50,228 nucleotides of DNA from an uncultured Alphaproteobacteria bacterium (GTDB taxonomy: Bacteria > Pseudomonadota > Alphaproteobacteria > RF32 > CAG-239), in assembly GCA_905235385.1 (NCBI GenBank), contig CAJOLB010000001.1:1-50228 (forward strand), given 5' to 3'. Positions 9,298 to 18,918 of the stretch are shown here, piece by piece. Under the pieces are notes generated by a model that ran no database searches, was not told the DNA's origin, and saw nothing but the letters and a program-made list of their open reading frames with translations. How positions within the stretch are numbered: position 1 is the first letter of the stretch; every line of letters starts with the position of its first letter. A program made the position numbers and the translations under genes.

Positions 9298-9433
9298 AAA
9301 TTATATTCATCTATTTCAAACACTTGATATAATGCACATAAAACTTATGCAAACTTTCAATATGCAATCTTGCTTATTGAAAAGAAATTTGTTATATATA
9401 AAGCATATCAATTATTTTTTAGGAGTTCTTATC

Positions 9434-10324
9434 ATGTTTCAAAAACCGGAAGTTTGTATTTTACCGGTCGCAGGTTTATCTACCCGCAATCTACCGGCAA
9501 CGAAAGTTCTTCATAAAGGCTTCTTAACCTTAAACAATTTACCGATTATTCAATATGCCGTTGACTGTTGCAGAGAGATCGACATCAAAGAAATTGTTTT
9601 TATTTACAGCGATCAATCTTGCAAACATTTATTTGAACAATATTACGCTCCCTATCCTTTTTTAGAAAACCACTTAAGAGAAAAGAATAAACTGGATTTA
9701 CTTAAAATTTTAGAAGATATTATCCCTGAAGGCATGAAATTTTCATTTGCGCTTCAAGACAAACCTCTTGGAAACGGACATGCCATTTTAATGGCAAAAG
9801 AAATTGTAGGCAAACGCAATTTTATTGTGATGTGGCCTGATGACGTTTATATCAACTTAAACGGCTCGTGTGTCTTAAAAGAACTTTGCGATGTTTATGA
9901 AAAAGAAGGCGGTGTAGTGGAAAATATTATGGAATTTCCACGCGAAGAAATGGTGCGTTACGGTGCTTTGATCGGAGCTATGAAAGATGGCAATGTCGTG
10001 CGCGCCAAAGGTTTGGTTGAAAAGCCGGCATTGGCTGACGTACCTTCAAATTTTGCAAGTATGGGGCCATACATATTGCCCAATGTTGTGATGGATTTGT
10101 TACCGGAAGTCCGAAAAGGAACAAACGGCGAAATCAATTTAACGGATGCCATCAATTTAGCCGTGCAAAGAGGTGAAAAATTAACCGGAGTTTTAAGCCA
10201 TTCAGTCCGTTTTGATTGCGGCACAAATAAAGATTTAGCCAAAGCAAACATCAAACTCAGTTTAATGAAAAACGAAGAATTGCGTCAATATGCACGTGAA
10301 GTTCTTTCAGAGCTTGAAAATTGA
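9434..10324 (+). CDS. galU: UTP--glucose-1-phosphate uridylyltransferase-like nucleotidyltransferase
   Basis: LPVAGLSTRNLPATKV nucleotide-binding signature, VEKP, GPYILP; SD aggag at 9421; ATG at 9434 preferred over ORF-track start 9332. Confidence 0.85.
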   Translation: MFQKPEVCILPVAGLSTRNLPATKVLHKGFLTLNNLPIIQYAVDCCREIDIKEIVFIYSDQSCKHLFEQYYAPYPFLENHLREKNKLDLLKILEDIIPEGMKFSFALQDKPLGNGHAILMAKEIVGKRNFIVMWPDDVYINLNGSCVLKELCDVYEKEGGVVENIMEFPREEMVRYGALIGAMKDGNVVRAKGLVEKPALADVPSNFASMGPYILPNVVMDLLPEVRKGTNGEINLTDAINLAVQRGEKLTGVLSHSVRFDCGTNKDLAKANIKLSLMKNEELRQYAREVLSELEN

Positions 10325-10335
10325 AATTTTTCATC

Positions 10336-10372
10336 TTAAAAGCAAAGCCCTGAAAAAATCGGGGTTTTATTT
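10336..10372 (+). terminator. Rho-independent terminator after galU-like gene
   Basis: AAAGCCCTGAAAAAATCGGGGTTTTATTTTT, stem with G-U pairs then T-rich tract. Confidence 0.55.
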
Positions 10373-12508
10373 TTATTCTGCAGCACGTGATACGGAATGA
10401 ACAACTTTTGAAGACTTTAAAGATGAAACAATATGGGTTAAATGTTCCACATCTTTGACTTCCAAGTCAATCAATAATTCGAAATAGGCCGGCATTCTGT
10501 TGGCGATATTTAAGTTTGAAATATTTGCCCCTTCTTTAGCGATTAAATTTGAAAGATCACCGAGTGCGCCGGCTTCGTTGCTTAACATCACCTTAATACG
10601 TGCAGTATGTGATTCGTTAATGGCTTCATCACCCCAGTCAATATCAAGCCAACGTTCCGGCTGATTATTAAACTTCTCAAGAGCTTTGCAATCTGTTTTA
10701 TGAACAGTAACACCTTTACCTGTTGTTACGATACCGACAATTCTATCGCCCGGCAACGGATGGCAACATTTCCCGAAATTAACCGCCATATTATCAATAA
10801 GTCCTTTAATTTTAAGGGGCTCTGTCTTCTTTTTCTTTTTAAACAGAGGTGCCTTTAAACTTTCGACAACTTTTTCGATTTTTGATTGTTTATAAGCAGG
10901 ATAAGCGGCTCTTAAAACATCCCATCCGGTAACAAGCCCCTCACCGACTTTGCTGAATATATCATCAATCGTTTCCGCATTAAAGTTTTGTAAAACATTA
11001 ACCAAAACTCTATCAGAAAACTCAAGGCTTTCCCCCTTAAAGAGGCGTTCCAAAATCTCTTTTCCCAAAGACACGAATTGTTCGCGTTTTGTTGCTCTGA
11101 CATATCGTCTTATAGCTGCTTTTGCCTTACCGGTAACGACAAAGCGATCCCATTCCGTCGACGGATGCTGAGCCTTAGACGTTAAAATATCAACTTGATC
11201 TCCGTTTTGTAAAACGGTTCTTAAAGGAGCAATCTCGCCGTTAACTTTAGCCCCGACACAGGTATCTCCGACACGAGAGTGAACCGCATATGCAAAATCT
11301 ACCGGCGTAGAACCACGAGGAAGTCCGATTAAATCTCCTTTAGGTGTAAAACAGAAAACTTGATCATTATACATTTCAAGTTTTGTATTTTCCAAAAATT
11401 CCTCAGGATTATCTGCTTGTTCCAAAATTTCCAAAAGTTCTCTGATCCACCTGAAATGCATACCTTCGGCTTTTTGTCCTTGTTTATATGCCCAATGTGC
11501 CGCCACACCTTTTTCGGCAATTTCATGCATTTGATAAGTTCGTATTTGAACTTCAATACGTGTATCTTCCGGACCGATAACACCGGTGTGAATCGACTGA
11601 TAACCATTTGGTTTTGGGGTTGAGATATAATCCTTAAACCGTCTCGGAACCATGTGATATTTACTGTGAATCACACCTAAAGCCTGATAGCAAGCCGCCA
11701 CATCATCAACGCAAATACGAAACGCCATAATATCTGAAAGTTGTTCAAAAGAAGCATTTTTCTGCTGCATCTTTTTCCAGATGGAATAAGGCGCTTTTTC
11801 TCGCCCCGTAACCGTGGCTTCAATACCATTTTCTGACATATCGTGTTCCAAAGTTTCAATAATCTTCGGAATAATGTCACTGCCCTGCTCACGTAAAAAG
11901 CTCAAACGGGCAATAATGGAATCATGAGCTTCTTTATACAATTCAGAAAACGCAATTTCTTCAAGTTCATCTTTGACTTCCTGCATACCGATTCGTTCAG
12001 CTAAGGGTGCATATATATCAAGCGTTTCTTTCGCGATTCTCGCCCTCTTGTCTTCAGGACAATAATGAAGAGTTCTCATATTATGTAATCTATCTGCTAA
12101 TTTAATCAGCAAAACCCTGATATCATCAGACATCGCAAGTAAGAGTTTTCGAAAATTTTCAGCCTGTTTGCTGCTACCGGATTTTTGCTCAATAGTTGCA
12201 AGTTTTGTTAAGCCGTCAACCAAAGAAGCAACTTGATCGCCGAATAAACGACGCACTTCATCAATTGTTGTATCTGTATCCTCAACAGTATCATGAAGCA
12301 ATCCGGCAATAATAGAGGCGCTGTCTAATCTGAATTTTGTTAAGATGCCCGCAACTTCAATAGGATGAGAATAATAAGGATCGCCCGAAGTGCGAAACTG
12401 CCCGCTATGCTTTTTCATAGCAAAGACATAAGCCCTGTTGAGTGCATCCTCATCAGCTTCAGGATCATACGACTTTACCAAATCAACCAATTCATACTGT
12501 CTTAACAT
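10373..12508 (-). CDS. rsh: Bifunctional (p)ppGpp synthetase/hydrolase, RelA/SpoT family
   Basis: HD domain (HSGQFRTSGDPYYSHPIEVA, HDTVEDTD), synthetase (KPNGYQSIHT), TGS (VFCFTPKGDLIGLPRGSTPVDFAYAVH), ACT domain. Confidence 0.96.
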   Translation of the reverse strand: MLRQYELVDLVKSYDPEADEDALNRAYVFAMKKHSGQFRTSGDPYYSHPIEVAGILTKFRLDSASIIAGLLHDTVEDTDTTIDEVRRLFGDQVASLVDGLTKLATIEQKSGSSKQAENFRKLLLAMSDDIRVLLIKLADRLHNMRTLHYCPEDKRARIAKETLDIYAPLAERIGMQEVKDELEEIAFSELYKEAHDSIIARLSFLREQGSDIIPKIIETLEHDMSENGIEATVTGREKAPYSIWKKMQQKNASFEQLSDIMAFRICVDDVAACYQALGVIHSKYHMVPRRFKDYISTPKPNGYQSIHTGVIGPEDTRIEVQIRTYQMHEIAEKGVAAHWAYKQGQKAEGMHFRWIRELLEILEQADNPEEFLENTKLEMYNDQVFCFTPKGDLIGLPRGSTPVDFAYAVHSRVGDTCVGAKVNGEIAPLRTVLQNGDQVDILTSKAQHPSTEWDRFVVTGKAKAAIRRYVRATKREQFVSLGKEILERLFKGESLEFSDRVLVNVLQNFNAETIDDIFSKVGEGLVTGWDVLRAAYPAYKQSKIEKVVESLKAPLFKKKKKTEPLKIKGLIDNMAVNFGKCCHPLPGDRIVGIVTTGKGVTVHKTDCKALEKFNNQPERWLDIDWGDEAINESHTARIKVMLSNEAGALGDLSNLIAKEGANISNLNIANRMPAYFELLIDLEVKDVEHLTHIVSSLKSSKVVHSVSRAAE

Positions 12509-12522
12509 GATATTTCCACAAC

Positions 12523-12555
12523 AAAAAAAATGGCAGAATCAAAATTTCTGCCATT
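12523..12555 (-). terminator. Rho-independent terminator downstream of rpoZ
   Basis: Minus strand AATGGCAGAAATTTTGATTCTGCCATTTTTTTT: 10-bp stem plus T8. Confidence 0.75.
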
Positions 12556-12584
12556 CAGTATAAAGTCAAAAGATTGAAAGAATA

Positions 12585-13043
12585 TTAAAATTCTTCCCCT
12601 TCATCAGCAAAATCTTCGCTTGAATCATCAAAAGATTCATCAGACAGCTCTGAATCGTTAATGTCATCTAAAGCATCATCCATGCCATCTTTAATTTGCA
12701 TTGTATCATCCAAGTCTTCATCTAAAAGCATTGAAGTATCAAATTGAGCGTCCAAATCAGCCAATTCTTTTTCTGCGGCAACGATTTCAATTTCTTCTTC
12801 TTCAGGTTCTTCAACTTCAACATATTTTTGCAAATTCAAGACCAAAGATTTTTGTAAATCTTCAATGCTGACTTTATCTTCAGCAATTTCACGCAAAGCC
12901 ACAACAGAGTTTTTATCATTATCACGCTCAACACGCAAAGGCGAACCTTGTTCAATATCTTTTGCTCTTTGAGCAGCGACCATTAAAAGTTCATAACGAT
13001 TCGGAACTTTTTCAATACAATCTTCAACAGTTACACGAGCCAT
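12585..13043 (-). CDS. rpoZ: RNA polymerase omega subunit with long acidic C-terminal tail
   Basis: MARVTVEDCIEKVPNRYELLMVAAQRAKDIEQG is the omega signature; C-terminal ~75 aa rich in Asp/Glu. Confidence 0.95.
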   Translation of the reverse strand: MARVTVEDCIEKVPNRYELLMVAAQRAKDIEQGSPLRVERDNDKNSVVALREIAEDKVSIEDLQKSLVLNLQKYVEVEEPEEEEIEIVAAEKELADLDAQFDTSMLLDEDLDDTMQIKDGMDDALDDINDSELSDESFDDSSEDFADEGEEF

Positions 13044-13150
13044 GTTTTCCACCCTATATAAGAAATTAAATTCAACTTTTGTAACCTTATAACGACTCTT
13101 ATTTCAAAATGCAAGATTTTTTTTCTTATTTTATATAAAATATATTTATT

Positions 13151-14383
13151 TCAGTCACTTAAAGGAGAAGTTAACATCATTGAGCCGAAAGGTTTCAGCT
13201 TTTCTTTGATAATCGATTCGTTTTTTAAGGCTTGTCTGACATCATTTTCAGTTGTTTTATACATTTCTAAAAAGCTTTGCAAAGTCGCATATTGCCTGTT
13301 TCGCCATTTAGGCGACAAACTTTTCAAATGTGCATTATAGAGTCCTTTTTTATACTCTTGCAACATCGTTAATTTAGCATCTGAAATAAGAATGGTTCGA
13401 TAAGCCTTGATTGTCTTATCACAAGTTAACGCCCACTCTTTGAGGTTAAAACCTTCTTTTGAAACAATTTTCAAAAACTCGGTTTCAAGCCCCGCCCACC
13501 TGATTTTCAAAGCAAGCCGCTGACAAGGATTAACAATGTCTTTTAAGGTATTCATCTCAAGCGCTGTATCATTTTTTTCCTCATAATAATCAAGCAATCT
13601 CTCTGCTTGAATAAGTTTATACTTATTATCAAGAGTTGAAAAAGCCAAAACACCGTCCAAAGTATTTGTAAAAGCTTTAACATCAGCAGTTGTTAATGGC
13701 GAGGATTTTGTAATTTTGAGGGTTCGTAAATTATCCGATAATGTAATTTGAGAAGGTTCGTTAGAGCCGCCGTAACCGCCCTCTTTAATTTTTTTTGATA
13801 AATTTTTATAAAAATCGGGAGTATAAGGAATCTTTGGAATTTTAGCACGTCTTATCTTAGGTGTTTCAATATCCTTGTTATTTTCGGGCCACATTTCAGG
13901 CATCAGTAAGATATATAAATAAGGAGAAAGAAATTCTAAATTCTCCACATCAGCCAATTGCGGAGCTATGCGCTCCGGAAATTTGTGCTTTGTTTCTTTA
14001 ATACCCGGCAAATTAAGAATCTTTTCTGGTATTCCGGGAGCTGAATGCAAAAACGGACCGATATAAGGATAAAATTCTTTAGGAAGCGTGAGAATCATTT
14101 CAACCAAATCATCTTCACCTGCTGCCCGAATACGTTTTTCACTTGTTCCATATGTTCGAATAACATATCGCCATATATTGTCAAAAGTTGTTCCCATATC
14201 CCAAGAAAGAACATAACGCGGTTCATAAATAGCTGAGATTTTATTAAGTTCTTTGCTTAGTTGTTGTAAATCAGGAACGGGAGAATCAAGATCAACCTCA
14301 AAATATTTACTGTAATCAAGAGATTCAGCCAAACTTGAACAGCTAAAAAGAAGACACGATAAAAATACTAAAAGCTTTGTCAT
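13151..14383 (-). CDS. Hypothetical secreted/periplasmic protein
   Basis: 410 aa with N-terminal signal peptide (MTKLLVFLSCLLFSCSSLAES); no recognised domain. Confidence 0.75.
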   Translation of the reverse strand: MTKLLVFLSCLLFSCSSLAESLDYSKYFEVDLDSPVPDLQQLSKELNKISAIYEPRYVLSWDMGTTFDNIWRYVIRTYGTSEKRIRAAGEDDLVEMILTLPKEFYPYIGPFLHSAPGIPEKILNLPGIKETKHKFPERIAPQLADVENLEFLSPYLYILLMPEMWPENNKDIETPKIRRAKIPKIPYTPDFYKNLSKKIKEGGYGGSNEPSQITLSDNLRTLKITKSSPLTTADVKAFTNTLDGVLAFSTLDNKYKLIQAERLLDYYEEKNDTALEMNTLKDIVNPCQRLALKIRWAGLETEFLKIVSKEGFNLKEWALTCDKTIKAYRTILISDAKLTMLQEYKKGLYNAHLKSLSPKWRNRQYATLQSFLEMYKTTENDVRQALKNESIIKEKLKPFGSMMLTSPLSD

Positions 14384-14520
14384 ATTAAATCCTCACCAAA
14401 AGCAAAATAACATATAAAAATAAGAAAAAAAAGTGATATTTTGAAAAATTAACTCTAGACTTATTTTAATTCTTACATTAAAGTAAAGCCAGAAGTTTAA
14501 TTCATTAAATGGAGGGAAAA

Positions 14521-14958
14521 ATGGCTTGGACCAATGAAATGATTGATAAATTAAAACAGATGTGGAAAAAAGGATCAACAACGAACGAAATCGCAAAAGA
14601 GTTGGGTGTATCCAAAAATTCCATCATCGGAAAAGTACATCGCTTGAATTTAACCGCTCGTCCTTCTCCGATAAAGAAAAAAGAAAAACCCGTTCCACAA
14701 ACACCTGCTGCTGTTTCTCCTGCAAGCACAAAAGAAACAAAATCTACGAAAATTACCGTTAATCCGATCGAAGTAACTGCCCATAACAACACCTGTCTTA
14801 AATTAAGCGAATTGGACAGCCACACATGCCGTTGGCCGATCGGCGACCCGAAAGATGACAATTTCTGTTTTTGCGGCAAAAAAGTTCGCGCCGGACAAAC
14901 CTATTGCGATGAACACGCTGCCATAGCATATGTCAAACCGGGAAAGAAAGAAAAATAA
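14521..14958 (+). CDS. gcrA: GcrA cell-cycle regulator
   Basis: MAWTNEMIDKLKQMWKKGSTTNEIAKELGVSKNSIIGKVHRLNL plus C-terminal CRWPIGDP...FCG; ggagg SD upstream. Confidence 0.96.
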   Translation: MAWTNEMIDKLKQMWKKGSTTNEIAKELGVSKNSIIGKVHRLNLTARPSPIKKKEKPVPQTPAAVSPASTKETKSTKITVNPIEVTAHNNTCLKLSELDSHTCRWPIGDPKDDNFCFCGKKVRAGQTYCDEHAAIAYVKPGKKEK

Positions 14959-15356
14959 TGGTTCAAAAACAAATTGCTGCCGGCATTATCACACATGCCG
15001 GCAAAATTTTAATCGGGCAACGTAAAAAAGGGAAAGACCTTGAATTTTTATGGGAACTTCCCGGTGGAAAGTTGGAAGAAGGCGAAACTCTTAAAGATTG
15101 CCTAAAGCGTGAACTCATGGAAGAAATGGGGCTCAAAGTTCAAGTCGGCTCTCTTTTTATGCAAAAAGCTTATGACTATGATTTCGGAAGCTTTGTCATT
15201 AATGCCTTTTTCGCCGAGACGGAAAATTTTGATATTCCGAAAATTTGCGAGCATGAAAAAGTGCTCTGGGTAAAACCGGAAGACATACTGAAATATGAAT
15301 TTTCACCTGCGGATATTCCGATTATCAAGGCCTATCTTAATTCTCTGAAACTTTAG
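14958..15356 (+). CDS. mutT: NUDIX hydrolase, MutT-like (8-oxo-dGTP diphosphatase)
   Basis: Nudix box GGKLEEGETLKDCLKRELMEEMGL. Confidence 0.9.
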   Translation: MVQKQIAAGIITHAGKILIGQRKKGKDLEFLWELPGGKLEEGETLKDCLKRELMEEMGLKVQVGSLFMQKAYDYDFGSFVINAFFAETENFDIPKICEHEKVLWVKPEDILKYEFSPADIPIIKAYLNSLKL

Positions 15357-16347
15357 TCGGTAATTTACCGTTATGTCCCCCGTATCCCATACCTACTTTA
15401 CGGCCGATACTTTGAATCTTAATTCCGATACAGGTGCGGCATTGAAGCGGTTGTTCGTTCACGCAAATCTTTCCGGGATAAAGTTCATAATATTTTCGAT
15501 ATTCACCCTCCGTAACATTCGGCATCACAACATTAGCACCGGCTTGAAGTGCAAGTATTCTCCCTTTCGGATGAAGACTTTCCATAGCCGTGGTCGCCGG
15601 AATATTAATATCCGGCATTAATATGCGCATAACAGCCATTGTTCTGAGAGCTAAGCTCAAAGTGCCGTTCTTTTCATCTTTAAGCGGTGTATCTTGATGC
15701 GCAATAAACGGACCGATTCCGGCCATATCGACACCGATTTTTTTAAGATAAAGCAAATCTCCCGCAATACTTTCAATACTTTGTTCCGGCAACCCGACCA
15801 TAATTCCCGACCCGAGTTCATAGCCGAGTTCTTTAATCATTAACAGACATTCGTGCCTCTTATCCCAACTCATATTCGGATTGAGCTTATGGTATAAATC
15901 TTTGTCTGTCGTTTCAATGCGCATTAGATAACGATCGGCGCCGGCATTCTTGAATGCTTTATATTCATCATAAGTTCTCTCCCCGATACTTAAAGTAATT
16001 GCCACATCAAACTTTTTAATAGATTCGATAATATGACACATACGCAATGTATTATAATACATATCTTCACCGGATTGCATAACAATCGTCTTAAACCCCA
16101 TATCGGCAGCTTTATGAGCAGTATCAATAAGTTCATCCTCACTCATACGATAACGATGTGCATTTTTATTATCTTTTCTGATGCCGCAATACAAACAGTT
16201 GTTTCTGCATATATTCGAAAACTCAATAAGCCCGCGCAGATGCACTTCATCACCGACATATTGCTTGCGCAAATCATCGGCTTTTTTAAAAAGGCATTGC
16301 TCATCATCTGTTTTCAGAAGATTAAAAATTTCTGTTGTATTCATCAT
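15337..16347 (-). CDS. hydE: [FeFe]-hydrogenase H-cluster maturase HydE, radical SAM
   Basis: CRNNCLYCGIR radical-SAM CxxxCxxC, LRGLIEFSNICRNNC, MRIETTDKDLYHKLNPNMSW, C-terminal CVNEQPLQCRTC. Confidence 0.88.
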   Translation of the reverse strand: MMNTTEIFNLLKTDDEQCLFKKADDLRKQYVGDEVHLRGLIEFSNICRNNCLYCGIRKDNKNAHRYRMSEDELIDTAHKAADMGFKTIVMQSGEDMYYNTLRMCHIIESIKKFDVAITLSIGERTYDEYKAFKNAGADRYLMRIETTDKDLYHKLNPNMSWDKRHECLLMIKELGYELGSGIMVGLPEQSIESIAGDLLYLKKIGVDMAGIGPFIAHQDTPLKDEKNGTLSLALRTMAVMRILMPDINIPATTAMESLHPKGRILALQAGANVVMPNVTEGEYRKYYELYPGKICVNEQPLQCRTCIGIKIQSIGRKVGMGYGGHNGKLPTKVSEN

Positions 16348-16442
16348 AAATGCAAGTATATAAAAGCAAAATTTAAATGCAATTATTTTTTTAAATGCTT
16401 TTTAACTTTCTAAATTTATATATAAAACAAAAGGGGAAAGCC

Positions 16443-17225
16443 ATGGAATTAACTTTATCTACATTTTTAATCGTATGCCCGTTTGCTTTTTTAGCCGGTT
16501 TCGTTGATTCTATCGGTGGTGGCGGCGGACTTATTTCTTTGCCTGCTTATGTTATCGCCGGCCTTCCGGCAAACACGGCCGTATTTACGAACAAACTGTC
16601 AGCCTGTTTGGGAACAATCGTTGCAACAGCACGCTATTGTAAAAATAATTTCATTGATAAAAGTTTAGCTTTGGTCGGCATTTTAACGGCGGCATGCGGC
16701 GGATTGATAGGCGCAAGATGCGCTCTGATGGTTGATGAAGTCATATTTAAGATTTTGCTTCTCGTGTTATTGCCTCTTATTGCAATGTATGTCTTATTAA
16801 AAAAAGATTTAGAGCCGAAAGATACACAAACCTTATCCAGAAACAAGCAATACATCATTGTTTCAATTGCTACTTTCTTTTTAGGAACATATGTCGGTTT
16901 TTATGGTCCCGGCTCAGGAACATTTTTGATTTTGGCTTATGCCGGACTTGCAAAAATGAACATTCTAAAAGCAGAAGGCAATGCTAAATTGGCAAATATG
17001 ACGGCTGATATGTGTTCTCTTTTCATTTTTCTTGCCAACGGAGTCGTGATTATTCCTTTAGGTCTGACCGCGGCTGCTTTCAGCATTGCGGGAAATTATA
17101 TCGGCGCAGGTGTGGCAATGAAAAATGGTAGTAGAGTTATCAGAATCGTTGTCCTATCTGTTTTAGCTATATTATTTATAAAAGTTATATGGGATTCCGG
17201 AAAATATTTTATTAACTGGTTTTAA
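16443..17225 (+). CDS. TauE/SafE (TSUP) family membrane transporter
   Basis: Polytopic; FVDSIGGGGGLISLPAY and GFYGPGSGTFL repeat-half motifs. Confidence 0.9.
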   Translation: MELTLSTFLIVCPFAFLAGFVDSIGGGGGLISLPAYVIAGLPANTAVFTNKLSACLGTIVATARYCKNNFIDKSLALVGILTAACGGLIGARCALMVDEVIFKILLLVLLPLIAMYVLLKKDLEPKDTQTLSRNKQYIIVSIATFFLGTYVGFYGPGSGTFLILAYAGLAKMNILKAEGNAKLANMTADMCSLFIFLANGVVIIPLGLTAAAFSIAGNYIGAGVAMKNGSRVIRIVVLSVLAILFIKVIWDSGKYFINWF

Positions 17226-17255
17226 TAAAAAAAAAGCCCGAAAACTCGGGACTTA
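17226..17255 (-). terminator. Rho-independent terminator (minus strand)
   Basis: Minus strand GTCCCGAGTTTTCGGGCTTTTTTTTT. Confidence 0.7.
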
Positions 17256-17257
17256 AT

Positions 17258-18022
17258 TTATTTTGTCTTATTTAAGGCTTGCCATTCAAACCATTTGGCG
17301 ATTTTTAAAAACCTGAAATAAGCATAAGATGTTGCCATCCAAAAACCGCATGTGCCATATAAAAAATAGCGACGACAGAAATAATAAAACAAAAACTGAC
17401 GCGGCATTTCCGTATATAAACGAAGTTTTGAATATTTCTTGTTTTTCTTTAAAGCCGTTTGAACAAGTTCATCCGTATACATATTAAGCTTAAACCAAAG
17501 TTGCGTAAGTGACACGTAAGAATAATGCCAAACTTTTGACTTTAACTGTTCAACTTGGCAATTCTCGCCCAAAACAACGCGGTCGTGCGTCAAGTCATCC
17601 GGCATATTTGCTTTTTCACGGTTATATAAACGAACTTGATTGTATGTTTTTGCAAAACGACGCGGTTTTTTATCACCGGGAAGCATATCGCATATTTTCA
17701 TTTTATAAGCATCTGCCGACGGTGCTTTTTTAATTTCTTTAATTTCTTTAATCAAGTCATCAGATAAGACCTCATCGGCATCAAGCGACAAAACCCAATC
17801 ATTTTTGCATTTGTTTTGCGCGAAATGCTTTTGAGAAGAAATATTTTTCCATTGATGGAAAATAAAGTTTGCTTTGTTTTTCAAAGCGATTTCTTTTGTT
17901 TTATCCGAGCTGCCACTGTCAACAACAATTATTTCATCAGCCACTTTGGCAGCCGCCTTTAATGTTTTATCAAGGCGTTTTTCCTCATTTAAGGTGACCA
18001 AATAAACAGAAAGTTTAATCAT
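17258..18022 (-). CDS. Glycosyltransferase family 2, WaaE/KdtX-like
   Basis: VTLNEEKRLDKTLKAAAKVADEIIVVDSGSSDKT, SLDADE; start codon abuts fabI stop. Confidence 0.88.
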   Translation of the reverse strand: MIKLSVYLVTLNEEKRLDKTLKAAAKVADEIIVVDSGSSDKTKEIALKNKANFIFHQWKNISSQKHFAQNKCKNDWVLSLDADEVLSDDLIKEIKEIKKAPSADAYKMKICDMLPGDKKPRRFAKTYNQVRLYNREKANMPDDLTHDRVVLGENCQVEQLKSKVWHYSYVSLTQLWFKLNMYTDELVQTALKKNKKYSKLRLYTEMPRQFLFYYFCRRYFLYGTCGFWMATSYAYFRFLKIAKWFEWQALNKTK

Positions 18023-18838
18023 CTAAAATTGCTCCAAAACCTCAGCCAATTCTTTGGCTTTGTCAATGTTAAACATGGCTGTTTGATGGAAACCTGCGTC
18101 CACATGAACAACTTCTCCGGTGATAGCCGAACCTAAATCAGAAAGCAAAGCAAGCGCCGTATTACCAACCTCATCTTGCGTTACATTGCGGCGAAGCGGC
18201 GTATTCAGTTCATTGTATTTCAAAATTTTCTTAAAATCGCCGATGCCTGATGCCGCCAAAGTTTTAATCGGACCGGCTGAAATGGCATTAACACGGACGC
18301 CTTGCTTGCCTAAATCTGCAGCAGCATATCTGACCGATGCTTCCAAAGCGGCTTTTGCCACACCCATAATATTATAATTCGGAAGCGACCTTTCAGCGCC
18401 GATATACGTTAAAGTAAGTACAGCTCCACCCTCATTTAAAATAGGCGAAGCGTTGCGGCAGGCCTCTAAAAAAGAATAACACGAAATGTGCATTGTGTTT
18501 AAGAAGTTATCAAGCGTTGTATCAATGGTCCGACCTTTCAGCTGATCTTTATCCGAAAAGGCAATAGCGTGCACAACAAAATCAATTTTACCCCATTTTT
18601 CAAAAAGTTCTTTAAAACAATTTTCAACGGAAGCCCCGTCTGTGACATCGCATTTAATAAGCATTGTTTCGTTGGCAAGTTGCTCAGATAGAGGTTTTAC
18701 TCTTTTTTCTAAAGCCTCATTTTGGTATGAAATAGCTATTTTAGCCCCTTCTCTATCCAAAGCCTTAGCTATTCCCCAAGCGATTGAGTGATCATTGGCC
18801 AGCCCCATAATGAGCCCCTTTTTACCTTCCATCAACAT
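18023..18838 (-). CDS. fabI: Enoyl-[acyl-carrier-protein] reductase (NADH) FabI
   Basis: GLANDHSIAWGIAKAL, YNIMGVAKAALEASVRYAAADLG, SAGPIKTLAASGI. Confidence 0.95.
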   Translation of the reverse strand: MLMEGKKGLIMGLANDHSIAWGIAKALDREGAKIAISYQNEALEKRVKPLSEQLANETMLIKCDVTDGASVENCFKELFEKWGKIDFVVHAIAFSDKDQLKGRTIDTTLDNFLNTMHISCYSFLEACRNASPILNEGGAVLTLTYIGAERSLPNYNIMGVAKAALEASVRYAAADLGKQGVRVNAISAGPIKTLAASGIGDFKKILKYNELNTPLRRNVTQDEVGNTALALLSDLGSAITGEVVHVDAGFHQTAMFNIDKAKELAEVLEQF

Positions 18839-18918
18839 ATAAACAAATCCTTTTAATATTAACAGATAGCTTTTTATTAGCCGATTTTATAAAAAAAGTA
18901 AACTGTTTTTATATCTTT

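Noticed and set aside
11329-11623. Pair of ORFs inside rsh on both strands
   Set aside because: Shadow frames within a well-supported Rsh coding sequence.
15373-16413. Plus-strand ORFs over hydE
   Set aside because: Antisense to a motif-supported radical-SAM protein.
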